A stretch of 64,000 nucleotides of DNA from Chryseobacterium sp. SC28 (GCF_003932955.1 NZ_QOVY01000005.1:7718-71717), one strand, 5' to 3'. Positions 33,585 through 42,854 are shown, numbered from the stretch's first letter. A program made the numbers and translations. Notes: a model not told the origin generated them from the letters alone.

Positions 33585-35033
33585 CTACATATAAAAGCTG
33601 TATTTAAGCTGCATACTATCTTCTTGGTTCAAATATTTTAATATTTCTCCAACATTTCTCGCACATTCAATTGTAATAGGCATCTGCCTATCAAATTGTG
33701 TATTATTCCAATTCATTTTGGTTAATGCAAGGATTTCATCGCAAATGATGTTTGGAGATTCATCATGTTGTGCTAATTTTATTTCAATGGCTCGAGGGAT
33801 ATATCTACCTGGATACGTTTCGTAGTACGGCACAGATCCTCTTGTATATAGCAAGTGGTGTTTATAACTCATAGCGAAATGTGTTCCCCTCATCGGCGGA
33901 TAATTGCCATTCCTGTATAATCTTAAATCAGATGTTTGTATAGAAACTAAGTCAACTTGATTTATATGCAAATCACGAGCTGCTTGGGTAAACCCGTAAA
34001 CTTCATCTTCACTGAAGTTAGAGGTCTTATGGATTACTAGTCTTTTCGGAAAAATTTTTACGGCTTCATAATATTCAGTTAGGGACTGCTTTAGAAGATT
34101 GAATGCTTGTTCTTCACTTAGATGTGGTGTTCTATCGTTTTTTTTCAAAGTAATTTCCTCACCTCTTAAAATGACACCTTTCCCTAACTCATTAAATATT
34201 TGGGCAATACTTGTTTGTGTTGAGCTTCTATCTCTACTTTTAAAGAAGCTTATACCGGCATAACAAGTAGTTTCAGCAGTGTCTTTTCTGATCAATGCCC
34301 AAGGCGTTCCTGAAGCTTTATAGTATAATGCTGTAAAAAAATTCCAAGCAACCGTTGCAGGATCTTGCATCTCTTTAGTTGGTTTTGCAACTCTATCCCT
34401 AATGATTTGGATAGGCACATTATATTGCATTGCCTTTGCTTTAAGATTTCTCCTGAAATTCTGTTCTTTTGAAGAAACCTCATCTTCATCAAAATCACGT
34501 TCATGAACTTCAGTTTCTTCTTCATCTTCACCAGAAGCTTTTGCCTTAGCTTCGGTAATATGTTTCATTAAATTTTCAGGCAAAGCGCAAAGAATTACAT
34601 CTGGTTTTTTGTTTTTAGATAAGAATTTGATTTCAGCTAAATAGAGTTCTGTAATTTCTGCAATTATCGTTTCCAGGGAGTTGCTTTTCTTGACGATTTT
34701 CTCTAAATCAGAGTTATTTAACTTTCTTAGGTATGTATCATCATAATTGATCTCGCACTTAAAGCCTATACTTTTATTGAAACCGCAAAAATTTAGAAAA
34801 AGGTTGGGATGTGGGGTTTTACTTTGTTTTCCATCAATATGGGTTTTGCATGATTCTATCCATTCTAAAACTGCATCAACACTGTCAGATTTTCCAACTA
34901 CTCCAATGGTGATTTTTTCAGGTCTAACTTGATCAATATCAAATGGATTAAAATTGTAAATGCCACTTTTAGGACAAATCTGATGTCCTAAGCCAAATTG
35001 TAATGATGGTTCTTCTATATATCTTAATTTCAT
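33585..35033 (-). CDS. Short prokaryotic Argonaute (MID-PIWI), predicted inactive nuclease
   Basis: A 482-residue protein. A MID-type segment lies at about 190-215 (NLKAKAMQYNVPIQIIRD, the guide 5'-phosphate pocket). The PIWI domain runs from about 250 to the end: TTCYAGISFFK (first RNase H-like strand, where the catalytic Asp is Ile/Ser), RLVIHKTSNFSEDEVYGF, VSIQTSDLRLYRNGNYPPMRG, YIPRAIEIKL and LTKMNWNNTQFD. The missing aspartate marks the inactive short pAgo class, which uses guide binding to trigger an associated effector. No PAZ domain. It overlaps the SMEK-APAZ gene by 4 bases, so the pair is co-translated. Confidence 0.85.
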   Translation of the reverse strand: MKLRYIEEPSLQFGLGHQICPKSGIYNFNPFDIDQVRPEKITIGVVGKSDSVDAVLEWIESCKTHIDGKQSKTPHPNLFLNFCGFNKSIGFKCEINYDDTYLRKLNNSDLEKIVKKSNSLETIIAEITELYLAEIKFLSKNKKPDVILCALPENLMKHITEAKAKASGEDEEETEVHERDFDEDEVSSKEQNFRRNLKAKAMQYNVPIQIIRDRVAKPTKEMQDPATVAWNFFTALYYKASGTPWALIRKDTAETTCYAGISFFKSRDRSSTQTSIAQIFNELGKGVILRGEEITLKKNDRTPHLSEEQAFNLLKQSLTEYYEAVKIFPKRLVIHKTSNFSEDEVYGFTQAARDLHINQVDLVSIQTSDLRLYRNGNYPPMRGTHFAMSYKHHLLYTRGSVPYYETYPGRYIPRAIEIKLAQHDESPNIICDEILALTKMNWNNTQFDRQMPITIECARNVGEILKYLNQEDSMQLKYSFYM

Positions 35034-36532
35034 TGATCAGAAAAAATTGAGTTGGTTAATTCGTTATCAAGGCTTATTTCCGTTGGAGTAAACTCAGATG
35101 TTTCTTCAACGATTTTAACGGGTATCCATTTTTGTTCATCTAGGCTGGGAGATAAACTTAATGGCTCATTTTTCGAGGTCTGCAGGTATGGATATTCAGT
35201 AACAAACAGGTCCGTATAAGATAAGTAGTACGCAAAGAATCTAAAGTAATTGTAAACAGAATTGTTATTCTCAAGTCGTTTTATTCCTGCCATATATGCT
35301 GATTCAAATCGACTTTCCCTATATCCACCCGGATTTGTAAAGCTCCATGTTGGATTTATGACCAAATACCAATCTATTTCAAAATTTAAAAAAGATGCTT
35401 TGAATGCTAAGTGTCTATAACAGATTATGTGCCCCTCCTTCTTATTTGTCATTTCGAATATTACTGTCTTGGTAGACTCTTTTTTACCCTTCCATCTAAT
35501 TTGCTTTGCTTTAGGAGGTCTTGAATTGGCAAATCTGAAAATTCCTCTTGGCGGGAAGAATTCTATTCCTTTATAATAGCAAAGTTGGATCAGAGATTTT
35601 CTTAAAAGGTTTTTGAATACTCTGTTACTCGCTTCATCTTGTTCGTAGAAGTCTTTACAATCCAAAGTAGTTATTGTGCCAGCATCTATAATTTTTCTCA
35701 ATGGTTCGTTGTTTTTAGATAAATCCCGAAAAGTATAAATACACTTTTCATGTAAAATCCAATCTTCAAAATATACTTTATTTTGTTTTAAAGCCTTTTT
35801 GACCAGTGTGTTTGGCTTCAACTTTTTCACTTTCCTTTTTCCAATACTCTCCAAATAATCGTTTAGATTTTCGAGGATAGCTTCTTCATTAATAAACAAT
35901 TCTGCCTTATACAAAACCTTCGGAAATGATATTTTAACCATGTTAGGCGAAATATCTTCTGGCTCGTTATTCAAGTATCCATTTTCGAACTTAAGCTGGC
36001 GCTGTTCAATCTGTATATCCGAAAACTCATGCTCGTATAATTTAGAAATCGCTTGAATTTTGGGCGTTGAGCTTATAGCATTTATTTTCTGAAGAATAAC
36101 GTCCTTGTCTATAATATGGTCACTTGACTCAAACCCAAAACTATCGGGTATTACATCTTTCAGTTTTGCATCATTGTATTGCGGCTTCTTTTCTGTGAGA
36201 ATATATAAGTAGAGTACATCAAACTCATTTTGTAGGTCATACTTTGAGAATGTTTCGAGCGTAGTCCTAATTTTATCAAGAGAAGATGTTGACGTAATTT
36301 GAAAAGCCACCCTATTCTTAAAGTCGGCCAGATCAATTGCTGGAAAATTTTTCTTTTTTGTATAATTAAGATTTTCAAGTTCCAACCCGAAAACCTCATT
36401 TAATAACGGTACCAAAAAATTCTCTGCATGGATATTAATATGATAATTTCCTATTGCATTAAACCCTTCCACTTCGTGGACAAATCTCGCTGCACAAGTA
36501 GTGATCTTGTTGATGTATTCAATCCTGTTCAA
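35030..36532 (-). CDS. SMEK-APAZ effector protein of a short pAgo system
   Basis: A 500-residue protein. Residues 1-120 match the SMEK domain (YINKITTCAARFVHEVEGFN, ENFLVPLLNEVFGLELENLN, then FPAIDLADFKNRVAFQITST with D67 and Gln78), a PD-(D/E)xK-like nuclease pattern found in conflict systems. From about residue 210 the sequence fits the APAZ domain that partners short pAgos: FPKVLYKAELFINEEA, HIICYRHLAFKASFLN, WYLVINPTWSFTNPGGY and IKRLENN. In related systems the APAZ protein carries the toxic domain (TIR, Sir2, Mrr-like or DREN). A SMEK partner would be a less described variety. Confidence 0.75.
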   Translation of the reverse strand: MNRIEYINKITTCAARFVHEVEGFNAIGNYHINIHAENFLVPLLNEVFGLELENLNYTKKKNFPAIDLADFKNRVAFQITSTSSLDKIRTTLETFSKYDLQNEFDVLYLYILTEKKPQYNDAKLKDVIPDSFGFESSDHIIDKDVILQKINAISSTPKIQAISKLYEHEFSDIQIEQRQLKFENGYLNNEPEDISPNMVKISFPKVLYKAELFINEEAILENLNDYLESIGKRKVKKLKPNTLVKKALKQNKVYFEDWILHEKCIYTFRDLSKNNEPLRKIIDAGTITTLDCKDFYEQDEASNRVFKNLLRKSLIQLCYYKGIEFFPPRGIFRFANSRPPKAKQIRWKGKKESTKTVIFEMTNKKEGHIICYRHLAFKASFLNFEIDWYLVINPTWSFTNPGGYRESRFESAYMAGIKRLENNNSVYNYFRFFAYYLSYTDLFVTEYPYLQTSKNEPLSLSPSLDEQKWIPVKIVEETSEFTPTEISLDNELTNSIFSDQ

Positions 36533-36555
36533 TTTTTGAAATATTTCGAGGTTTA

Positions 36556-36864
36556 TTATTTAGTTTGTGACATATACTTTATCTTCTTTTCGGCAACTCT
36601 AAGAGTTTTATCCGCCAACGATTCGTCTTTTAGCTCAATTGCAATTTTTTCACTGAGGTATTGAATAAGTAATTCTTCTCGTTCTATGCCCAAAATATCT
36701 GCGAGTTTAAAAACCTGTTCCTTATTGATATTTCTTTGCCCTCTTTCAATTTTACTCAGAATTGCTGTATCCATTTCGAGCAAAGCAGCAACTTGCCTTA
36801 AGAGAAGCCCTTTCTCCTCTCGTTTAGCACGTAATATTTCTCCAACTGTTTTTTTATAATCCAT
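36556..36864 (-). CDS. XRE-family regulator of the pAgo operon
   Basis: A 102-residue helix-turn-helix protein starting at ATG 36864 (MDYKKTVGEIL). It carries KREEKGLLLRQVAALLEMDTA then ILSKIERGQRNINKEQ, the Cro/CI fold, and a basic C-terminal helix. First gene of the minus-strand unit, 23 bases before the SMEK-APAZ gene. A palindromic operator 24 bases upstream overlaps the predicted promoter, so it probably represses its own operon. Confidence 0.83.
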   Translation of the reverse strand: MDYKKTVGEILRAKREEKGLLLRQVAALLEMDTAILSKIERGQRNINKEQVFKLADILGIEREELLIQYLSEKIAIELKDESLADKTLRVAEKKIKYMSQTK

Positions 36865-36887
36865 TTTGTGTATTTGAAATATTCTAC

Positions 36888-36909
36888 TTGACAAATAATG
36901 TCAAATATA
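36888..36909 (-). promoter_or_regulatory. Operator and -7 element of the pAgo operon
   Basis: TTGACA-AATAA-TGTCAA (36888-36904) is a perfect 6-bp inverted repeat. On the minus strand TATATTTG (36909-36902), a TAnnTTTG match, overlaps its outer arm, so a bound XRE protein would cover the promoter. No good -33 TTG is evident. Confidence 0.6.
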
Positions 36910-37258
36910 CGTTATTCCTTTAACTATTAATCGCATTGAGCAGGCAATATATTATTAACCAGTTATTGTGGCTCTTCAAGGTAATTATCTGATAAAATTA
37001 ATAACTGTGTGGCGGTAAATAATGCGGCGTTCTTTTGCTTCTTTTCTTTGGTCGCCAATGTGGCAAGAAAAGAAGTTCCCTAAAACAACAAAAGGGATAA
37101 TGAACATCCCTCAAATAATGTCGCAACCTGTTTGGTAAAATGTGCCGGAATGAATGGTGGGTAGGCATCCCATTTTGCCAAAGAGGTTGCTCCGATTTAT
37201 GCAAAAAGACTGTCCCGACCATCGGGAGGGAGTGTCTTTTTGCCGCCCGATTTTCCAA
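36910..37258. other. Gene-free stretch between the pAgo operon and the PRTRC genes
   Basis: About 350 bases with no convincing gene. An 86-codon minus-strand frame (36998-37258) has a low-quality, Pro/His/Arg-rich translation and no match. The only clear structure is the terminator hairpin at 37201-37243. Confidence 0.5.
37201..37243 (-). terminator. Terminator-type hairpin after the PRTRC operon
   Basis: GCAAAAAGAC pairs perfectly with GTCTTTTTGC across a loop that itself pairs CCCGA/TCGGG. It lies 16 bases past the ThiF-protein stop codon on the minus strand. Confidence 0.6.
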
Positions 37259-38065
37259 TCAGGCGACTTTTATAGGATGGGTTCGGAAATCTTTCAGGTT
37301 GTGAAAAAATCCCCTGTATGGTGTCAAACCATTTTTAAACATACCCCATAACAGTGAACAACCCATCTGAACCAATGAGGAATTGATATACAAGTCCTGC
37401 TTTTCCAACGCTTCGGCAAGTGAACAGCTCGGTGTATCGTCTTCCAGTTCGGATTGTTTAAGCAGTTCGCCAAATTCATCCGTAACCATTGGCAGGCTTG
37501 CCACCGTTTCATATTTCTCTGAATTGGGTTGGCGAATTTTTCCTATGGTAGATAGTAAAACTTGTCCTGTATGTTGACTGTTGCCGAAGTCCAACCAATA
37601 ACGTGGGCGGTTGGAATAGGGTCTTCCATTGCTCAATTCACTTAATATTTCCGCAATTTCAAATCTTGCTTTTACGCTATCCACACAGGAAATATAAATA
37701 CTTGCTCCTGCATTTTCGGAGAAACTGTCGCTATTGTCTTTTTCAAATTTCCTTGCTTCCGCTTTCCAGTTCGTACCTGAGAAGCGATTTATACGGTTAA
37801 TGATAGCAACAGATTTGTACAAACCGACCTCACTTTCTGCAAAACGCTGTCTTCCTAAATTGGCTTGGGTAATTACATCATCATCCCAAAGACGAATAAA
37901 CAACCCTGCGTGTCCTAACTCGTTTAGGCTGTGGTTCATCTCAAGCAAGGCAGTCATTACTTTTGAGCCTGTACCACCTGCACCGATTACGTTTACCGTT
38001 ATGGGATTGGTAGGATTTATCAAATCGCTGTCCGTAAAATGGACTTTTAAAATTTCTTTGCTCAT
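37259..38065 (-). CDS. PRTRC system ThiF-family protein
   Basis: A 268-residue E1/ThiF-like nucleotide-binding protein. NVIGAGGTGSKVMTALLEM near residue 26 is the glycine-rich loop, with RLWDDDVITQANLGRQRF downstream as in ThiF/MoeB/E1 enzymes, which adenylate the C-terminus of ubiquitin-like proteins. In PRTRC (ParB-related, ThiF-related cassette) sets the substrate is unknown. It overlaps the protein B gene by one base, last gene of the minus-strand set. Confidence 0.88.
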   Translation of the reverse strand: MSKEILKVHFTDSDLINPTNPITVNVIGAGGTGSKVMTALLEMNHSLNELGHAGLFIRLWDDDVITQANLGRQRFAESEVGLYKSVAIINRINRFSGTNWKAEARKFEKDNSDSFSENAGASIYISCVDSVKARFEIAEILSELSNGRPYSNRPRYWLDFGNSQHTGQVLLSTIGKIRQPNSEKYETVASLPMVTDEFGELLKQSELEDDTPSCSLAEALEKQDLYINSSLVQMGCSLLWGMFKNGLTPYRGFFHNLKDFRTHPIKVA

Positions 38066-38778
38066 TACAATATCGTTTTTATGGTCTTGTTTGTCTTTTT
38101 CAATACATCTTTAGGAAAGGCTTTGTCTGTGCCGATGAGGTCTTTCCAAAGGCTTACACAATTTCCTTTTATGGGGTTGTGTTCGTTTACCAAGTGGCTG
38201 AAATAGCTGTTAAAGAAGTAGCTTTCCCACGCTTGCATAAATTCTTCAACCGAAGCGGAATTTTTGATATTGATATCTACAGTCCCCATACATACGTGTC
38301 CGTCCTCGTAAACATTGAAAAACGGAGCGTGAAACAATGCGGTTTTCTCGGTAGGTCTGCTGTCTTTTTCAAGTGCAAAAACAATAAGGCTCTGCTTGCT
38401 TGCATACCAAAGCATTGCAGGTACTTTCGCCGTACCGTTTGGTATTTCAAGACTTTCAGTAAAGAACATTTTGACTTTTCGTGCTTTGGTGTACCAAAGT
38501 ACCGTACCGTTTTCACTCGGATTAATGTGCAGGACGTTGGTAGGCAGAATGCCGTTAGATTTTAAAAATGCCTTGCTCTTTTCCTTTTCCGTATTGAGTG
38601 CTTTTGCCAATTCTTTAGCTTCTCTCTCGGTCAAAGGATGGGCGTTGATTGGATTACCGTTCCTATCCATATCAAAATGCTCTACATAGGTGGTTCTATT
38701 ACTTCCTTTGGTTTGGTAAAAAACCAAAGCCGATAAAGGGTGGTAAAGCGTTCCAAAGTTTTGTGTTATATCTTTCAT
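38065..38778 (-). CDS. PRTRC system protein B
   Basis: A 237-residue protein of the PRTRC protein B family: HPLSALVFYQTKGSNRTTYVEHFDMDRNG at the start (in pieces), NTEKEKSKAFLKSNGILPTNVLHINPSENGTVLWY in the middle, and VCMGTVDINIKNSASVEEFMQAWESYFFNS near the C-terminus. No catalytic motif is evident. It follows the PRTRC-associated large gene and precedes ThiF, a conserved order. Function unknown. Confidence 0.83.
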   Translation of the reverse strand: MKDITQNFGTLYHPLSALVFYQTKGSNRTTYVEHFDMDRNGNPINAHPLTEREAKELAKALNTEKEKSKAFLKSNGILPTNVLHINPSENGTVLWYTKARKVKMFFTESLEIPNGTAKVPAMLWYASKQSLIVFALEKDSRPTEKTALFHAPFFNVYEDGHVCMGTVDINIKNSASVEEFMQAWESYFFNSYFSHLVNEHNPIKGNCVSLWKDLIGTDKAFPKDVLKKTNKTIKTIL

Positions 38779-38788
38779 TTTAGAGTAT

Positions 38789-39943
38789 CTAAAAGTTATT
38801 CAGTATGTATATCAATTCCTCAATTAAGGCAAAAACACGGTTTTCAAATTCAAGGGTATTTGCAGTAATATCACTACCATCAAACCTTTTCACAATGGTG
38901 GGTTCTTCCATTTGTCCGTATTCTTGCAACTCGGTGTTCACGCTCTCAAAAAGTGTTTGAAACAAAATACCTTTTGCATCGGCACAGAACGAAACGTACT
39001 TTTCCACACCTATACTATTTTCCATATCTTCTTCGCTTGCTTCTCCGCTTGGCAGGGCATTACGGTTTATGGTAGCATTCGGGTATTGTTCATACAAGGC
39101 AAAGGCTTCACTTGCCAGTTTGTAGCAATCTTGGTCAAAGCTGTCTTTGATTTTAAAGGAGTTTAAACGGACTGCAAATCGGCTCAAATTGTGCTTGTTG
39201 TAAATTTTCTGCTCCATACGTTCGCCTATCTGTTCTGATTGCCTAATCTCGCTTAAATACGTTGTCGTGTCCTCATTCTCGTCATCGCTTACAATCCACT
39301 CTGTTACCATTTCATACATCCAATACAGATAACTGTTTTCCTGTCGATAGTAAGGAACATCTGCAATGTGGTATAGGTACGCACACACGGATTGCAATAG
39401 CTGTACGGCTTGCTTGCGATTGGGATGCTTAGATAGTCGGTACAATGGCACTACGGGAATGTAATACAGGGTTGCACCTGTACTGTACCGTTCTTCACTT
39501 ACGAAATACGTTTTCTTACTATCCTGTATCAAACGGAGTTCTTCCCAATCACGAAACTTCTTTCTTAACTGTTCCTCTGTGGAATCCAAAGCTAAAGCGA
39601 TATTGTAGGGATAGCCGTACTGCCTGGACTGCATAGGTTGTATACCGTAATGCCCTGCCAATTTGGAAAGGGACTGATAAAAATCCCTTTCCGTCTTTTC
39701 CGATTTTCCACAAGCCTGTACGGTTTGTGCTTCTTGCAGTTTAGGCAGAAATGAGCATTTTAGAAAACCATTGGTAGTACCGTTATCGGTACCGATTTCA
39801 TTTTGTCTTTTCTTATTTCGTCTGCGTTCTTTGGTCTTTGCATCCAATCTGCGAACTCGCCCAACTGTTTGTGCAAAGTCTTCTGTTTCGGTTGCTGTAG
39901 GGTTTTGATGATGCCCGATATGATATTGCGTTGCATAATTCAT
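38789..39943 (-). CDS. PRTRC-associated conserved protein
   Basis: A 384-residue soluble protein, in the position between PRTRC C and B. The N-terminus is very basic (RRLDAKTKERRRNKKRQ), followed by a helical body with YYIPVVPLYRLSKHPNRKQAVQLLQSVCAYLYH in pieces and a Glu-rich C-terminus. I do not recognise a named domain; its operon place marks it as part of the cassette, perhaps the protein F slot, which I cannot confirm. Confidence 0.6.
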   Translation of the reverse strand: MNYATQYHIGHHQNPTATETEDFAQTVGRVRRLDAKTKERRRNKKRQNEIGTDNGTTNGFLKCSFLPKLQEAQTVQACGKSEKTERDFYQSLSKLAGHYGIQPMQSRQYGYPYNIALALDSTEEQLRKKFRDWEELRLIQDSKKTYFVSEERYSTGATLYYIPVVPLYRLSKHPNRKQAVQLLQSVCAYLYHIADVPYYRQENSYLYWMYEMVTEWIVSDDENEDTTTYLSEIRQSEQIGERMEQKIYNKHNLSRFAVRLNSFKIKDSFDQDCYKLASEAFALYEQYPNATINRNALPSGEASEEDMENSIGVEKYVSFCADAKGILFQTLFESVNTELQEYGQMEEPTIVKRFDGSDITANTLEFENRVFALIEELIYILNNF

Positions 39944-39960
39944 TTTTTTTGATTTTTGGT

Positions 39961-40179
39961 TTAACCTTTCGTTCCCATTACACTCTCAAATCGGTACTGT
40001 ATTGTATCGTCACGGATAACAGGGGCAGATACTTTGGCAGTGGTCAGTATCGGATAAGAATTTGCATAGAAATTCATTACGGCTTCCACGCTCCATTTTG
40101 GTTCGGGGTCGGTCAGTTTAATTTGTTGTCCTTTATCGTTGAGTATAAATACCCTCTCTAATTGCGTTGCTAATAACAT
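39961..40179 (-). CDS. PRTRC system protein C
   Basis: A 72-residue protein matching the small ubiquitin-like PRTRC protein C: RVFILNDKGQQIKLTDPEPKWS and VEAVMNFYANSYPILTTAKV. Proteins of this family have a beta-grasp-like pattern, and its C-terminus is GTKG, suggestive of a ubiquitin-like tail that the adjacent ThiF-family protein might adenylate. That pairing is inference; the terminal Gly is followed directly by the stop. Confidence 0.8.
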   Translation of the reverse strand: MLLATQLERVFILNDKGQQIKLTDPEPKWSVEAVMNFYANSYPILTTAKVSAPVIRDDTIQYRFESVMGTKG

Positions 40180-40209
40180 AATGTTCGTTTTAAGTGTTAA
40201 ACAATTGGT

Positions 40210-40734
40210 TTACTCTGCTCCGAAAAGGCTCGGTGTTGAAAACTTCTCCGATAATTCCGTTTTGCGTTTACGGATTTCGTCCGCTTTTTCGGGGAACTCC
40301 GTTATATCGGGTACTTTCATCCACGCATCACGGAATTTGCCGTCTTTCTCCAGTTCGTCAGCCTTTGCCATACCGTCTTTATACTTCTTGTCTTTGGTTT
40401 CCTTATCTTTTTTCTCTTTCTCTGTTTTTTCTTTCTCCATTGCTGATTGTTTTTTAGCTTCTTCCAATTGCTTCATAAATACTTCCATATCCACCATTAA
40501 GCCCGAAGCCTTTTGTATAGGTGTGGTTATCTGCTGAAAAAATCCCTCGTCAAACTCCTGTGGTGTGGCGTTAAATGTCAATGGAGGAATGAGGTTTTTG
40601 GCGTTATCTCCGCATTGCTCGTTGTTGAGTATTACTGATACAATTAGGTTGCTTTCTGCTCCTTTGGCTATGTTTAGTTGTAAAACTCCTGTAAAGTCCA
40701 ACTGTGCTATCTGATTGAAAAAATTTGCGTTCAT
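40210..40734 (-). CDS. PRTRC system protein E
   Basis: A 174-residue protein of the PRTRC E family: NQIAQLDFTGVLQLNIAKGAESNLIVSVILN in pieces at the N-terminus, PPLTFNATPQEFDEGFF, then a lysine/glutamate-rich coiled coil (MEKEKTEKEKKDKETKDKK). First gene of the cassette after the DUF932 gene. Role unknown. Confidence 0.8.
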   Translation of the reverse strand: MNANFFNQIAQLDFTGVLQLNIAKGAESNLIVSVILNNEQCGDNAKNLIPPLTFNATPQEFDEGFFQQITTPIQKASGLMVDMEVFMKQLEEAKKQSAMEKEKTEKEKKDKETKDKKYKDGMAKADELEKDGKFRDAWMKVPDITEFPEKADEIRKRKTELSEKFSTPSLFGAE

Positions 40735-40786
40735 AGTTCTGAAATTTGTAAGGCTACCACCGACTAAAGCGGTAGCCTGTTGTTAT

Positions 40787-41860
40787 TTAATTAAGATTAA
40801 AGATTTCTGCTCCGTCTAATGCAAAGCCATTACACAATTCAAATGCTTTCTGTGACTTGAGTTGAGCAGTTCCACCCAGTACAATACTCTGTAACTTGGC
40901 TTCATCGTCTTTGTACTTTCTTACGTTCTGATAGTAGCCAGTAACCGCATTATACGCTCCGAACAATGTGCCTTTAGTAGTGTCCATTTGTTGGGTGTCG
41001 CTTATCATCGCATACGCAAAAGCATCTTCAACGGTGTTTTTGAATACGGTGGAGATTTCATCTTCTGCACCTTTTTTGAGTAGGTCAAGCGTTTCCTTAT
41101 TCGGGCAAAGTGCCAATTGGATTAGCTTTTTAACCTCTCGGTCTGTTACCTTTACTTTTGCCCATTCGTTGAAAATCCCCTCTAATTGGTTGCTCAATGT
41201 GTTGGCAAGTCCCATAATCTTGTGAGCGTTTTCGATACGTTGTTTTGCTCCCGAAGTGTGCTTGATACGAACAACATTGGTCATATTGCGTAATGAAGCG
41301 TTTAAGGTGTTTTGGCAAACAATACGGATTGGTGTAAATGCGGCTGTGATACTTCCGCTACCATCGTGCGAAGTGGTTAAGAAAATGTACTTTTCCGTAA
41401 CATCATCGCCATTACCCACACGAATATAGTCGGGCAGTTTGGCTGTGATGAAAATGCGTTCTCCGTTGCCTAATGCTCCTGCGGTTTCGTACAGAATGCC
41501 CTCGCCACCGCCTACAATGGCATCAAAGAAATTAAAGGCTTCACGGTTTTGTACAATGTGGTAATCCTTGCCGACTACTCCCAATACTGCATTATTATCG
41601 GTGCGTATGTTGGCGAAATAGTTAGGTACTTCTAATTCAGTACTGCCTATCTCTATTCCATTGGTAGTTTCGATAATCCCCGAACCTTTTGTAAGCAGTG
41701 GGGATTTTACTACCTCATAATCTAACCCTGCGTATTTGATAGCTTCCTCGCTTGTTGGGTATTGCTCCACGATTTGCCCTAAACCGTGCCACGCTTTTTG
41801 TTGTACGCTAAAGAATGAATAACGTCCTGTTCTCTCGTTGAAATTGATATTATGTGCCAT
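40787..41860 (-). CDS. DUF932 protein (phage/plasmid-like, TIGR03299 family)
   Basis: A 357-residue protein with the family start RTGRYSFFSVQQKAWHGLG, then YHIVQNREAFNFFDAIVGGGE and KYIFLTTSHDGSGSITAAFTPIRIVCQNTLNASL. DUF932 proteins are common in plasmids, phages and ICEs beside ssb and PRTRC genes and may handle single-stranded DNA, but this is not established. It lies between ssb and PRTRC E on the same strand. Confidence 0.85.
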   Translation of the reverse strand: MAHNINFNERTGRYSFFSVQQKAWHGLGQIVEQYPTSEEAIKYAGLDYEVVKSPLLTKGSGIIETTNGIEIGSTELEVPNYFANIRTDNNAVLGVVGKDYHIVQNREAFNFFDAIVGGGEGILYETAGALGNGERIFITAKLPDYIRVGNGDDVTEKYIFLTTSHDGSGSITAAFTPIRIVCQNTLNASLRNMTNVVRIKHTSGAKQRIENAHKIMGLANTLSNQLEGIFNEWAKVKVTDREVKKLIQLALCPNKETLDLLKKGAEDEISTVFKNTVEDAFAYAMISDTQQMDTTKGTLFGAYNAVTGYYQNVRKYKDDEAKLQSIVLGGTAQLKSQKAFELCNGFALDGAEIFNLN

Positions 41861-41894
41861 GATAAATGATTTTAAATGTTTGAAATATTTGTTG

Positions 41895-42272
41895 TTAAAA
41901 TGGGAGGTCTTCCTCAGCCTTGTTGTTGCTCGTTTCTGTGGTAGTTTGTGCGGTTTCTGATTTCTTGCCCCCTCCGTGCAGTTTGATGTTTGACGTATGG
42001 AAATTCAGACCTGCGTGTGCTTCTCCATCATTGCCAGTCCACGCCCTTGCACTTACCCTGCCTGTCAGCTCTACCAATGTGCCTTTGGTGAGTATCTTCG
42101 CTACGTTGGGGCTTATCCAGTATGAGCAGTCGAAGTAGGTTGTTTGCTCTATGCGTTCGCCCTGTTTGTTACGGTAGCTGTCGTTGGTCGCTATCGAAAA
42201 GTTTACTACTTGTTTGTCCTGTGACGTTGTGCGTACTTCCGCATCTCTTGTCAGTCTTCCTGTGATGTTCAT
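41895..42272 (-). CDS. ssb: Single-stranded DNA-binding protein
   Basis: A 125-residue OB-fold protein: GRLTRDAEVRTTSQDKQVVNFSIATNDSYR, FDCSYWISPNVAKILTKGTLVELTGRVSARAW in pieces, and an acidic C-terminal tail EEDLPF that recruits partner proteins. Transferred elements often carry their own ssb to protect the incoming strand. First gene of the minus-strand ICE maintenance block. Confidence 0.93.
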   Translation of the reverse strand: MNITGRLTRDAEVRTTSQDKQVVNFSIATNDSYRNKQGERIEQTTYFDCSYWISPNVAKILTKGTLVELTGRVSARAWTGNDGEAHAGLNFHTSNIKLHGGGKKSETAQTTTETSNNKAEEDLPF

Positions 42273-42854
42273 ATTCTTTAATTTTTAGTTATTATTTTTT
42301 AGATTTATTCGGCAATGAGAGGAGGTGCTGTTTCGTTTCATTACCATTTCCAATGTTTTTAATCTTTCTGTCTGACATTTTTTTATTCGTTTAAAGAGCC
42401 GGAGTATGCTATGTTTCGTTTCACGAGCATAAAAGGTTCGTGTTTAGCAGCTCCAAGGTTTTGGAAAAAAATACTACCCAAAGGGTGGAGATTATTTTCC
42501 AAACTTGCCTGACCTTTGTGATGCGTTAAGAACACGGAAATACCTTTGCTCTTGAAATGGGACAAAAAAGCATACGGGTCTTTGGATAAAATGAATGTGG
42601 AAGCCAAGAAGATGGCATTGAGAAATGGTTTACAGTGAATTGAAATAACACTTCCAATTCGCTGAATTTTTAAAACACTTTTTCAAAGCTGTGTGGCTAT
42701 TAGAGCCACACTTACGGAGGATTAAAAAATTATTTTGTATGGGAGAAGATGTTGGCAATATTTTTTAATCTTCTGTTCCAGGAGTAGCCGAAAAGCTCTT
42801 TTACAGTAGGGGAATAGGAAAGTAAATGTGCTTTGGCTACAAAAAGTATGGGCA
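42273..42854. other. Gene-free region between ssb and the integrase terminator
   Basis: No convincing gene. A 28-codon minus-strand frame (42292-42378, starting MSDRKIKNIG) and a 74-codon frame (42383-42607) have no recognisable family. A perfect 8-bp hairpin GTGTGGCT-ATTAG-AGCCACAC lies at 42691-42711 and could be a protein site near the ICE end. Confidence 0.4.

Noticed and set aside
36998-37258. An 86-codon minus-strand frame between pAgo and PRTRC operons
   Set aside because: Pro/His/Arg-rich translation without a recognisable domain; it contains the terminator hairpin.
42383-42607. A 74-codon frame between ssb and the integrase
   Set aside because: No family, no ribosome-binding site, and no conserved pattern visible.
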